Origin: Wyeomyia smithii
Taxonomy: Eukaryota > Arthropoda > Insecta > Diptera > Culicidae
DNA length: 64,000 bases
Assembly: GCF_029784165.1 (NCBI RefSeq)
Contig: NC_073694.1
Coordinates: 50,687,674 to 50,751,673 of the forward strand
Direction of reading: 5' to 3'
Below the pieces are notes generated by a model. It saw only the letters and a list, made by a program, of their open reading frames with translations, did no database searches and had not been told where the DNA came from. This document shows, one piece after another, positions 22,039 through 33,501 of this stretch; position 1 is the first letter of the stretch, and each line of letters opens with the position of its first letter. The translations under genes and the position numbers were made by a program.

Positions 22039-25000
22039 TTCATCGGCTGAGATGAAGGATTCTATCTCTATTTTACAGTGGAGTTGTAGAAGTATCATCC
22101 CAAAATTGATTCATTTAAAGTTTTGATTAATAAGCATAAATGCGATGCATTTTCCCTCTGTGAAACTTGGCTCACTTCAAATGTAGATCTTAGCTTCCAT
22201 GATTTTAATATAATTCGCCTCGACCGAGACACCCCTTATGGAGGAGTACTTCTAGGGATTAAAAAGTGCTATTCTTTCTATCGTATTAACCTCCCCACGG
22301 TCCCAAGCGTCGAAGCTGTCGCATGTCAAATGACAATACAAGGTAAAGAGCTGTGTATTGCCCCAATATATATTCCTCCCAGAGCACAGGTTGGGCAACG
22401 GCTGCTCTTTGATTCAATAGAACTTCTTCCCTCGCCACGTTTGATTTTGGGAGATTTTAACTCTCACGGCGTGGCTTGGGGTTCCCCTTCTAATGATAAC
22501 CGTTCCTCTTTGATCTATAACCTCTGCGACGACTTCGACATGACAATATTAAACAACGGGGATATGACACGCGTTCCGAAACCTCCAGCGCGCCCCAGTG
22601 CTTTAGATTTATCTTTATGTTCAACATCGCTACGGTTGGATTGCATATGGAAGGTAGTCCTTGATCCCCACGGTAGCGATCATTTGCCCATTCAAATTTC
22701 AATTGATAATGGTTCAACTCGCACGCGATCAGTTGATATTCCGTATGACCTCACACGGAATATCGATTGGAAATTATACGAGGAAATGATATCAGAAGCT
22801 GTCGAGTCGATTCAACATCACCCACCACTTGAAGAATACAACCTCCTCGCGGGCTTGATTCTCGACGCCGCGTTGCAAGCCCAAACGAAGAAATAACCCG
22901 GCATGACGATCAAAGAACGACCTCCCACTCCGTGGTGGGACAAAGAGTGCTCCGATGTCTACACGGAAAAATCCGACGCGTTTAAGGCCTTCTTTTGGGT
23001 GAAAGGTCAACCCGACGACTTTAAGCGGTATTTGGAGCTTGAGACCAAGTTCAAAAGCTTGGTCCGAGCAAAGAAACTTGGATATTGGCGCCGGTTCGTA
23101 AACGAAACGTCGAGGGAGACATCGATGAGCACTCTTTGGAACACAGCCCGAAGAATGCGAAATCGTATAACGGTCAACGATAGCGAGGAGTCTTCAAGTC
23201 GTTGGATATTTGATTTTGCCAGGAGAGTATGTCCGGACTCTGTTCCTGCGCAAAACTTTGTTCGCGATACGTCTCCGGGCCACGATGCGATAGAATCACC
23301 TTTTACGATGGCAGAATTTTCAGTTGCCCTCCTGTCCTGTAACAATAACGCGCCTGGGTTAAATAGAATCAAATTCAACTTGTTGAAGAATCTACCCGGC
23401 AATGCCAAGAGGCGCTTGTTGAACTTGTTCAATAAGTTCCTGGAGCAAAACATTGTACCGCAGGATTGGAGGCAAGTGAAGGTGATCACCATCCAAAAAC
23501 GGGGAAAACCAGCTTCTGATCACAACTCTTATAGGCCGATTGCAATGCTATCCTGTATCCGGAAATTGATGGAGAAAATGATACTACGTCGTTTAGACCA
23601 TTGGGTCGAATCAAACGGTCTACTATCAGATACTCAATTTGGCTTCCGCCGTGCCAAAGGAACGAATGATTGTCTTGCGTTGCTTTCTACAGATATTCAG
23701 CTAGCCTATGCTCGCAAAGAACAAATGGCATCTGTGTTCTTGGACATTAAGGGGGCCTTGATTCCGTTTCTATTGACATTCTTTCGGGCAAACTTCACCG
23801 ACAAGGATTTTCACCGATTCTGAACAATTTTTTGCATAATTTGTTGTCCGAAAAGCATATGCATTTTACGCATGGCGATTTGGCAACTTTTCGTATTAGC
23901 TACATGGGTCTTCACCAGGGCTCATGCTTAAGCCCCCTTCTTTACAATTTTTATGTAAATGACATTGACGCATGTCTGGCAAATTTATGCACGATAAGAC
24001 AACTTGCAGACGACAGCGTGGTCTCTGTTACAGGAGCCAAAGCTGCCGATTTGCAAGGACCATTGCAAGATACCTTGGACAATTTGTCTGCTTGGGCTTT
24101 ACAGCTAGGTATCGAATTCTCTCCGGAGAAGACTGAGACAGTAGTTTTTTCTAGGAAGCGTGAGCCTGCTCAGCTCCACTTACAGTTAATGGGTGAAACG
24201 ATTTCTCAGGTTTTGGTATCTAAATATCTTGGTGTCTGGCTCGATTCGAAAGGCACCTGGGGATGTCACGTTCGGTATTTGATGAAAAAATGTCAACAAA
24301 GAGTGAATTTTCTCCGGACAATTACTGAATCATGGTGGGGCGCCCACCCAGGAGACCTCAAAAGGCTTTACCAAACAACGATATTGTCGGTGCTTGAGTA
24401 CGGGTGTTTCTGCTTCCGTTCCGCTGCAAACACCCATTTAATCAAGCTGGAACGATTGCAGTATCGTTGTTTGCGTATTGCCTTAGGTTGCATGCATTCG
24501 ACCCATACGATGAGTTTGGAAGTTTTGGCGGGCGTTCTCCCATTAAAAGACCGCTTTTGGGATCTGACTACTCGTATTCTCATCAAATGTGAGGTTTTGA
24601 ACCCCTTGGTAATTTAAAATTTCGATAGGCTAGTTAATTAATTCTCAAACCCGTTTCATGACTGTGTATTTCAATCACATGTCTCAAAGTATAAATCCTT
24701 CCTCATACACCTCCAATCGTGTCAACTTATTAGATACTTCTGTTTCTACTGTGTTTTTCGATACATCCATGATGGAAGAAACTCGTGGAATCCCGGATCA
24801 TTTACGCGTGCAGCAGATCCCTAAAATATTTTATAACAAATATAAAAACATCAACTGCGACAATGCGTTTTATACTGATGGATCACTTCTCAACGGGTCC
24901 ACTGGCTTCGGTATCTTAAACAATAATTTTACCGCCTCCTACGAGCTCGATAATCCTGCTTCTGTTTACGTCGCAGAATTGGCTGCAATTCAGTATACCT

Positions 25001-25716
25001 TAGGGATTATTGAAACAATGCCCACGGACCATTACTTCATCTTTACGGACAGTCTCAGTTCTATTGAGGCTCTCCGATCGATGAAGGATGTAAGGCACTC
25101 TCCGTATTTCCTGGGGAAAATACGGGAACATCTGAGTGCTTTATCCGAAAAATCTTCTCAGATTACCTTAGTGTGGGTCCCTTCTCATTGTTCCATTCCG
25201 GGCAATGAGAAAGCGGACACTTTGGCTAAGGTGGGCGCAACAAACGGTGATATTTATAACAGACCAATTGCCTACAATGAATTTTTTAAATTTTCACGTC
25301 AGAGTATACTTGTCAACTGGCAGGCCTCGTGGGATAAAGGAGCACTGGGGAGGTGGCTACACAGCATCATCCCCAAGGTTTACACCTAACCTTGGTTTCG
25401 GGGGTTGGATGTAGGACGAGATTTCATTCGCATGATGTCTCGGATTATGTCCAACCACTACGGGCTAGATGCACATCTCTTGCGTATTGGGCTAGCGAGC
25501 AGTAATCATTGCGTTTGTGGATTGGGGTATCAAGACATTGAACACGTGGTTTGGGTGTGTGCTGAATTCTGCGGCGCCAGATCTCTACTTTTGGATACCC
25601 TCAGGGCCCGAGGAATACAGCCCTATGTGCCAGTTCGTGATATTCTCGCTCAGCGAAACTTGCCATACATGCTACATGTTTATAGCTACTTGAAGAGCAT
25701 CAAGGTGCCAATTTAA
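22031..25716 (+). pseudogene. ORF2 of the I-clade element: endonuclease, RT and RNase H, broken
   Basis: The APE-type endonuclease runs from 22031 to about 22720 (CETWL, LILGDFNSHG, DHLPI). RT spans about 23300-24300 (YRPIAMLSC, FGFRRAKG, LDIKGA, GLHQGSCLSP, catalytic LADD). RNase H spans about 24870-25240 (FYTDGS, ELAAIQ, FTDSLSS, VPSHCSIPGNEKAD). A Cys/His segment (CVCGLGYQDIEHVVWVC) follows near 25510. Breaks seen: a frameshift near 22108; TAA at 22894-22896; a one-base loss near 23758 inside the DIKGAFD box; TAA at 24615-24617 with a shift near 24637; and TAA at 25387-25389. The frame otherwise continues past each lesion, so the copy is fairly young. Confidence 0.92.
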
Positions 25717-25924
25717 CAGCGAAACAAAAAAAAACCATGTTAGTTTTCGTATTAGATTTAGTTTCAGCTCGTAGTCGGCAGCGAGGGTAAAGATTTTGCC
25801 TTTAGATTATAAGATATTCTAGACCATAAGGCATTAGATTTAATTGGCTCCGTAAAACATTAATTTGTATTGTGCCGTGTCAAATAAATGTTGTGTGAAC
25901 AAAAAAAAACCAATCTTTTGGTCA

Positions 25925-26237
25925 ACAAAATTTTTTTACTGTGAAGAAAAAAAAATTTTTTTTAATTGTGTTTTTTTTTTGTAAAGTACTATTAGTTCTT
26001 AACAGTTCATTCTTAGTTTTTATTTACAACTAATGGTATAAGAGCAAAAATGCTTTGCACAAAATCTATGCCAAAAGGTAGGAAATTAGTCGTGAGTCTG
26101 AAAAAATCCAGCATCTGTGAAAAATATTGCTTAGCCAAATACGTGTCGAAAGTTTCATTCAAATAAAAAATGGTCGATATTCGATCATAGGTCATTCGGC
26201 AGGAAAACGTTCTACAATATATATGAAATGATTCAGC
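25925..26237. other. AT-rich spacer
   Basis: Homopolymer A and T runs and short open frames without motifs lie between the I element and the SINE. Confidence 0.4.
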
Positions 26238-26251
26238 AAAGTTATTTAAAT

Positions 26252-26604
26252 TTTTTTTTTATTCTCGCTTATTTTCCGTCGGTCTAGTTCCGCCACTGTT
26301 GTGGCCAATCACCGACGCCCAGGGAGGCGACTCCACACCCAGAACCCTAACTCACGACCCGTTTATTAACGGACCAGCGCCTACGGCTTTACTTCCTCAT
26401 GCGATGGAAGGTGTGATCCCAGAGATTTTTCGCCTCAGAAAATCTCCCGGTGTTGGCTAGGATTTAATCTAGACCAGTTAGGTTGGTTGTGAGTGGATCA
26501 CGCCACCTCACAACCATCGACACCTATGTCGGTGGTGGGATTCGAACCTAGGCGTCGAGCGTGGTTGGCGGAGACGTTACCAACCACACCAGGCCCCCGC
26601 TCGA
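26252..26604 (-). mobile_element. tRNA-derived SINE with 14-bp target-site duplication
   Basis: Read on the minus strand it starts GAGCGGGGGCCTGGTGTGG, has box B GGTTCGAATCC near 26545, and ends GAAAATAAGCGAGAATAAAA with a T run on the plus strand. It is flanked by AAAGTTATTTAAAT at 26238-26251 and 26605-26618, a perfect duplication. The family resembles the mosquito Feilai type, but the name is not certain. Pol III boxes imply it depended on LINE machinery for movement. Confidence 0.9.
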
Positions 26605-26640
26605 AAAGTTATTTAAATGATACTAGAATAAATCAATCAA

Positions 26641-28357
26641 CAGTGGTGGGCACCATTCCGCTAATTCGCTAAACGCTAATTAGCGACGCTAATATTCAGT
26701 TAGCGGCTTAGCGATAACGCTAATTTTTGAGATGGTTAGCGAAACTGTTAGCGTCGCTAAAATTTTGGCCTTCGAAACGCTAATCGCTAATTCGCTAAAT
26801 TTTGTAGAGAAGCGACAATTCAGAAAAAAAACTTTGTGTGTGTGACTATTCAGAAAAAAAACTGTGAATTGCTGATGGCGTACGTAAATTGCTTCAGAAG
26901 ATGAACATACTTTACTTCAAATATTACTTTTGGAACGTTGTTGTTTCATTCAAACAACGTTCAATTGTCTTAATTGTCTAGAGTTCTTCACGTTACGACA
27001 CAAGTGCAAGTCTGTCTTTTTACTCTAGAATGGAGTTCCAGTTATAGTACAAGCCACAGGAGCATTTTGAATAGCAAGCACAAGGTCTAGATTGAATTTT
27101 CGGTACACCAAGAACTTTTGTAAATTGCAATGCACTTGAAATTAGGGTGTTTCATCCTGGTTCGAACTAGTTTCAGCGTTTTTCATGATACACTTGGGTT
27201 TTTATTTATTTATTTATTTATTTATTTGGTATATTCACCAACAGGCAGGCAGGTGCCCAAATGGTGTAATTTAAAGGGTTTATTTCAGTTATGTATCAAA
27301 ATTGATTTCTAATGTGAAAACACACCTATAACGATTATATTATAGTACTCGAACTGTATTTCAATGCCTGAATGATTTAATTTGCGATATTTAATGACAA
27401 AGAAATAATGATCTATGTTCGAACCATGCTGATTGTGGTTTGAACCATTTATGATCCTGGTTCGAACTACTGATTAAACCGTGCAAGAGTTTTTTTTACT
27501 TCTCCAAATATGCACTATTTTTTCAATGACTCAAACAAATACTGAACAGATATGGATAACCACTAATAGCATTCTAATTTACCAAAAAATATTTGTACTG
27601 CTTCGACTGAAATATAAAAAATGCGTAGCGACTCTAGCGGTGGTACAAGAAAGCTTGCTAGTTTAAACCACGATCATCGGTAGAAGCAGGATCAAAAAAA
27701 TACAGTCATATTTTTCTTTAAAATTCATTCTAACTAACCTTTCAATTGAAAAAATGTTACAGGAATGGGATAATATTCATGTCTAAATGTTTAAAAACTA
27801 TTCTTGCTTGAATATAATTGGTTTGGATACTATATAATAACGATGACGAACCAGGTCTTATATGAACAACCAAAGCCAAATTCAATGCTTTTTTTATTGT
27901 AAATAATTGAACTTAAGGATGTAATTTTTATTATGTAAAAAAATCCTATGTTAAGACAGATATCGAAAGCATATTATGCAATCGTTCTGATCTAAAATAA
28001 CTGAAGTTATTATGATTATTCGGGATTTTTCGTAATAGTTCGAACCAGGATAAATTTTGGCATGGTTCGAACCAAGATCAAAAACCCTATGACAATTTGG
28101 TTCTACTTTTTCGATTCAAATAATAATTGAATTTTGATGAAAAGTTTTCTAAAGTAATTTATTTTTAATGCAAGCTGAATGTGGTCCAAATCTTACAAAA
28201 CACATATCCATATTAATAGGTTAGCGATTAGCGGTTAGCGAAAGTTCCGCTAATGTGGGTTTAGCGTTCAGCGTTTAGCGATTATAGAGCTAAATTTTCC
28301 GGTTAGCGGCTTAGCGATGAGCGTCGCTAAATTTTCGGTTAGCGGTGCCCACCTGTG
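26641..28357. mobile_element. Non-autonomous hAT element, 1717 bp
   Basis: The termini CAGTGGTGGGCACC and, inverted, CACAGGTGGGCACC match at 12 of 14 bases. A perfect 8-bp duplication TCAATCAA lies at 26633-26640 and 28358-28365. About 150 bp inside each end is packed with TTAGCG/CGCTAA words, the subterminal repeats often bound by hAT transposases. The interior has a (TTTA)n run near 27198 and no transposase coding, so movement would need a source in trans. Confidence 0.92.
27198..27228. repeat. (TTTA)n microsatellite
   Basis: About seven TTTA units inside the hAT element, followed by GGTATATTCACCAACAGGCA. Confidence 0.85.
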
Positions 28358-28379
28358 TCAATCAAGGACAGTAATGATT

Positions 28380-29060
28380 ATAAAATGATTTCTAAATTGT
28401 TAAAAAATACCTCATTAAGACAGACAGTGTATGCAGTTGAGGTTTTAAAAGCATTTCATAATTACTTGAAAAAGCATAAAATATAATTATTTAAAAAATG
28501 GTTTTCAAAGGACTATAAATTAACTATCAAATAATTCTAAAATGGATTGCATGGTTAAATGAAATTACTTTATAATGATTCTTAAATAATTCTAAAATAG
28601 AAAAATAAGTAAGAAGTGATTTAAAAAAAAACTGCAGACATGATTCGGAAATTATACCAGAACGATTCTAAAATGATTTCAAGAAATTTTAAAATGGTCC
28701 ATATGATTTCAAATAATTTTAAATAGGTTTTAAAATTATTGTTAATAAATTCTAAAATGATTCCTTCTCCAATTATATTTGAATAACTCTAGAATCTTAC
28801 ACATGCCACTCAAAATGATTTTAGAATCATTGGAGATATGTTTTAAACATTCATAATAATTTTGTAAGAATTTCAGAATCATTTGGATCCATTTTAGAGT
28901 CATTTCAGAATATTTCAAGAGACGTTCTAAAAGCATTCAGATCTATTTGGGAACCATTTAAGCATTTTGCAACATTTGAGAAACATTCAAGAATCATTTT
29001 GAAGTAATTCTATAATTTCAATGATTGTGAACCAGTTTAGAATAACTTTTTTTTTTCAAT
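28380..29060. repeat. AT-rich domain of degenerate AATGATTCTAAAA-type words
   Basis: Same texture as 12990-14365, with dense variants of AAATGATTTCTAAATT and ATTCTAAAATGATT in both orientations, no fixed period and no coding. It starts immediately after the hAT target-site duplication. Confidence 0.6.
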
Positions 29061-29334
29061 TTTCTAAATCTAAATCTAAATCTAATCTAAAGTTTTTTTT
29101 TTAATTTTTCACTTTATTATTTACTGCAATTTGGCAAATCATACCTCCAGGATGTGAAATGAAAAGCATAAAGTTTATTAAAACCCGTTTAAGAAAAACA
29201 CATATAAATCATTGATTTCTTAATGCCAGTGAAAATTGTTGGCCTTAATGTGGTTAAACTTTTGTTCAACCAACGTTCATCAAAATTACCACTCTACAAA
29301 AATTTACACTAACGTTTATGGTATATGTAACTGG

Positions 29335-29475
29335 GGCACAGCATTACTACCAACCAACTCTAATCCATCAATGAGTATGGGTACCTCGTAATCTGAGTAC
29401 AGCAATAAGAACCTGTCACAAAAGATAATCAATATGATGGTCGCAGTGGCCTTTATGGACCTAATGCTCTTCAGG
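29335..29475 (+). repeat. 3' fragment of the Loa-like element family
   Basis: The words AATCCATCAATGAG, CACAAAAGATAA, TCGCAGTGGCC and CTAATGCTCTTCAGG match, in order and spacing, the 3' part of the relic at 9775-9910. Only this non-coding tail is present, as expected from 5' truncation on insertion. Confidence 0.7.
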
Positions 29476-29479
29476 CATA

Positions 29480-31228
29480 CGAAATAAAAATAGTATATGT
29501 TACGATTATTTTCTTACTATTTTGAAATCTAGCAAATCCTTTTAAAATTATTCAGTTTTCTAACAACAGTGAATCACTGTACTGTATATCGCTGCTTCCA
29601 AATTCAAAAGCAAACGCAAATATTGCCCAAAGTGCATCTGGGTTCGTCATCATCGAATAGATTTGCATCCAATTCGGTGTCTTTTGTTTGCGGAACGTCT
29701 CAGATCGCCAGACGTTCGCTGTTAGAACAAACAGGTCCACCTTTTGCACGGCTCATTAGGCAAGAGAGGACTTTGGGGATCTGACATCACAGTTACCGAT
29801 TGCAGCTGCCGTGAGAAAGGATTTCTTGTTCTAAGACTAATTGCACTACAAACAAATGTGATATTTTTCAAGCAAAGCAATTAATTGAACATATCTGCAT
29901 TTGAAGAAAAGCATAAAAACCACGCATTGATAGAAACGTTCGACAGCCCCCGCCGGATTTTTTTCAAACATAATTATCATCCAGAATGAATTTATTTTTA
30001 TTAACCTTCTGGCAATATGCAAAACTCCACCGATCAAGTTTGTTCTTCCAGTTCTATGTTTTCTAGGAGAGAGAAATGACGGCAAGCTCCAGCTTTTTAG
30101 TACTGATGTGAGTTTAAATTTTCAGTCACTACCTGCATTCGTTTTCACTCCAATTTAGAACAATTTCACTTCAAACAATTGATGTGCGCTTTCGCCTCGA
30201 GCAATAATAAGGCGCCACCTGATCGATCGATCAATTACACCAGACACTTCACCGCACTCTAATGCCACTGTCAACTTTCTGCACTTCCGGCCCGTGCCGG
30301 AACGGAGCTCCCCTTCCTGGGGGCAAGTAATTATGCGCCAAAGGCGAAAATATTCACAACAACGACAAACGCTCGCACGCGTTCGCTTGTTGAAAAAACG
30401 ATCCCCACGCGCGTGTGCTTCTTCGGCGGGCAGCGAAATTTTACTGATTCCTTGGGCGACTCCATCGGTCGTCTTTATTATTACTTCTCGAGCAGCGCAG
30501 CAAAAGCCGCGCGCTGCTCCACTGCGGAGTGCCGTTTTTCGCTAATCTTTCGGGTTCGGCTTCCTTACCACAGCGCTCACCGCTCTGTTGTCGACAAGCA
30601 CCACCCAACGCGTCACCGACCAACAGGCAACGCGTGTGAGCTTCTGCAGATCGAGAAGTGGTAAGAAACCGATCGCCAAGGCGCCCGGTAGCATCTGTGA
30701 TGCGGTTGCATATAGCAGCTCAGCGTTGCACGGTTGTTGTTGTTTTTGTTCCTGCATCCCCCCAGCCTGCCACCCATCCCAGCCAACATCTAACCTCCGC
30801 AGGAGCTTAATTCTGAGTGCAACGGAGGAGACGTAGTGCGTGGGGCTTCCTCTGGGTGTTGCCAATTCTAAATATTTAGCAGTATTCTTTGATTGAGTGC
30901 CTCTTGAGGTGGCAAAAATTTCCGGTGATTTTGATCTAGTGGCTCAACTCGTCTACTCAACTGGCTACTGAGTAAATGATAATATCAATACAGACATTGA
31001 GTGAATGGCTAATTGTTGTCATTTTTTGAAAATTGAAAGTGTTGTTAGTTCATGGAAATGGTGTAGATATTAGATTACAATTAAAATATTCACTCATCAG
31101 AAGCAATGGTTCTACAAAGGTAATTTTATTCGGGATATGAAGAAAATAATAAAAAAGAGTTTACATGTTTAAAGTTAAATAAAACAAACTTTCTCGATAA
31201 TACGACCTAGCAACTGTCTGGTGGATCA
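29480..31228. other. Intergenic DNA with a GC-rich block at 30240-30860
   Basis: The GC-rich block stands out from AT-rich surroundings and holds several overlapping open frames on both strands (for example 30294-30545), none with recognisable motifs. It could be a promoter or 5' exon of an unseen gene, but no splice-linked coding was found. The remainder shows no bounded repeat. Confidence 0.35.
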
Positions 31229-31238
31229 ATCAACTCCA

Positions 31239-31593
31239 TTTTTTTTTTTATTCTCGCTTATTTTCCGTCGGTCTATTTCCGCCACTGTTGTGGCCAATTA
31301 CCGACGCCCAGGGAGGCGACTCCACACCCAGGTCCCTAACTCACGACCCGTTTATTCACGGACCGGCGCCAACGGCTTTACTTCCTCATGCGATGGAAGG
31401 CGTGATCCCAGAGATTTTTCGCCTCAGAAAATCTCCCGGTGTCGGCTAGGATTGAATCTAGACCAGTTGGGTTGGTTGTGAGTGGATCACGCCACTTCAC
31501 AACCATCGACACCTATGTCGGCGGTGGGATTCGAACCCAGGCGTCGAGCGTGGTTGGCAGAGACGTTACCAACCACACTAGGCCCCCGCTCCT
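31239..31593 (-). mobile_element. tRNA-derived SINE with 10-bp target-site duplication
   Basis: Same family and orientation as 26252-26604 and very similar to it: box B GGTTCGAATCC, and the tail at the left with a T run at 31239-31249. The flanks repeat ATCAACTCCA at 31229-31238 and 31594-31603. The high similarity between these two copies points to recent activity. Confidence 0.92.
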
Positions 31594-32521
31594 ATCAACT
31601 CCAATTGACGAAGCTGATAGATTCTAGTTTTACTTTGATTCTCAAAAGATTTTATGATTACGGTTTTCTTAGACTGATTGAAAAAATCACAGGAGGGTTG
31701 TGTGCAAAGCCACGACCGCGAGGTTGAAGTAGAATACTTTTACACAGCTCTACTTACGGCTGCACATTAACCTACGGCCGGGCGAAACGGTTCACGCCGC
31801 TTTTCGCGTTTAGCCTGGCAGAGGCCTAATGTGCACGGCCAACACAATAGAAAGGTGTTTTAACATTGAAAATTAGACACGGCTTTACTGGAGTAAGTGT
31901 TGGCAAATGCATCTACCGCTAATACCGCCGCTATCGTACGAAAGCGCTTCGTTTCATGTGGGGAATAATATCAACAACGAAAAATGACGCGCGTCTAAGC
32001 ACACCCGAACTGTTTCGCCGTGCCGCTTCCATTTACTTCCTTATAACATCCGCCTCATGGAAGTACCGGATGCACCTACCGCTGAGGCTGTTACCATACT
32101 GCTACTGGTACCCAAAACTATTAACTCTTCAAATTAAGTGTTTTATTTGTCCTCAAAAGAACAATTGTTCAATTCCATATCGGATATAATGCAATCGCAG
32201 CTCTGTAGTATTACCGACAGTAATATTCTTCTGAACAAAATGATCCAACTTTTCCATTAGAGGAAGTGCCGGCTGATGTACGGCAAAAATCTCGCCCGAT
32301 CGCTCGCGTTGGCGTTCGTTCTCAGGCAGAGGCCTGAGACGTGGTGACCAACCACAGGGCAAGTGATTTGTTTAATTTGAAGGCAGCCACAGGCGTAACC
32401 CGCTGATATATTCTGTTACCGCTGAGTGCTGATATCTGCTGCTGCTGCTGTCAACGTTGTGGACGGTCCATCCAGCTCACCTTTCGACTAATGAATGTAG
32501 CTAGTTTTCCCAGAAACACTC

Positions 32522-32528
32522 TTTTATA
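32522..32528 (-). promoter_or_regulatory. TATA box, array unit 1 (diverged)
   Basis: Minus-strand TATAAAA within GGCTATAAAAGAGTG. It is followed about 365 bases later by the hairpin plus AAATAAA at 32142-32162. Confidence 0.45.
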
Positions 32529-33260
32529 GCCGAAGGGTGCTACGAAATAGACCACACCCTATCAGTTCAGTTGTTCCATTCCCTAATGTTCTTCAGACAA
32601 ATTATTCCACAATTCGCATTTGATTTTTGTATCCAGCGAATAAACACCGATGGTGCTCTTGCTCTCACACACGCAACGGTTTTAACTCGTATCTTATTGC
32701 GGTTTGTAACATGAAGCGATTTCGTTTGCTCGCTGCTGCGTGTTGCATCATGTTGCAACTTGGCAGCTGGGAGACGACGAAATTCTGTTGATGCTGATTG
32801 ATTGAATCGACTTCATATTAGCTCTGCATAGTCGAACTAACTGCTTTTGTGAATGCGTTCTAACAGGGTAGTTTATTATTCAATGTCGGTTGTGCTGATC
32901 GCAGCCTTTGCGCTGCCCCTACAGTGGGGAGTTTACTAAATAAAGTGAAAATTAGACAACTACAACAGAATTTGATTGCATCCCGCACAGAACGTCTGCT
33001 TGTGTTGATGCGAGAAAATTATTAACCTTCAATTATTTTTTTATTTGCCTTGAAAAAAGCATGTTGCGGTTCAAAATCGGTTGCTAATTACAACCTTTGA
33101 GCTGCCCTAACATTGGGGGAATTAAGATACACGGACAACATGCACTGTGGAAGCTATTTTACATTCAGTAAATTCGACGGGTGCGACAAATTTAAATTGC
33201 TAGGATGCAACACAGAATGCTTGCTTGCGTTGACAAAAATTATTAATTTTCAATGACTTG

Positions 33261-33281
33261 TTTATTTGCCTTGAAGAAGGC
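33261..33281 (-). terminator. Hairpin plus AAATAAA, unit 2 end
   Basis: On the minus strand GCCTT-CTTC-AAGGC forms a perfect 5-bp stem with a 4-base loop, directly followed by AAATAAACA. Equivalent structures are at 34055-34068 and 35332-35345 (loop TTTG) and 32149-32162 (GTTCT/AGGAC stem, loop TTTG). The stem sequence changes while pairing is kept. It resembles a cleavage/polyadenylation signal with a hairpin; function is inferred. Confidence 0.4.
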
Positions 33282-33494
33282 ATTTTGATTTCCGAAATTA
33301 GATTTCCTGATGGCAATCTTCATGCTGCCCCAACATGGGTGGAATAATGGCTGTCTGGTGACACACGCTGAGAAAAACCGCGCTGCTCCTGAGACGTGGT
33401 GACCAACCACAGGCCTAGTGCTGCTGCTAAGGGAGGACGACTGCTGTTGTCGCTGTCTAGAACTATTATGAGCGGCTCCGGCTGAAACAGGCTC

Positions 33495-33501
33495 TTATAT
33501 A
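33495..33501 (-). promoter_or_regulatory. TATA box, array unit 2
   Basis: Minus-strand TATATAA within CCTATATAAGAGCCTGTTTC. An ATTGG (CCAAT box) lies about 75 bases upstream at 33574-33578. The hairpin/AAATAAA pair follows at 33261-33281. Confidence 0.5.

Larger units (their letters stand above)
20256..25907 (+). mobile_element. I-clade non-LTR retrotransposon, near full length
   Basis: A 5' leader, ORF1 with zinc knuckles, and ORF2 with endonuclease, RT and RNase H appear in order, then a 3' tail ending ...TGTGTGAAC plus an A run. A probable target-site duplication brackets it: AACCAATGTTTTTGGTCA at 20238-20255 and AACCAATCTTTTGGTCA at 25908-25924 (two differences). RNase H after RT and three CCHC knuckles fit the I clade. 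ORF2 is broken, so this copy cannot move on its own. Confidence 0.9.

Noticed and set aside
29569..29784. 71-residue frame near the Loa 3' fragment
   Set aside because: No motif, short, and antisense frame of similar length present.
32153..32362. 69-residue minus frame in the array (WSPRLRPLPE)
   Set aside because: Begins at TTG and is not conserved in the other units, so not supported as coding.
33261..33281. Histone mRNA 3' stem-loop
   Set aside because: Stem has 5 not 6 pairs, loop and flanks differ, AAATAAA follows, and no histone coding is present.
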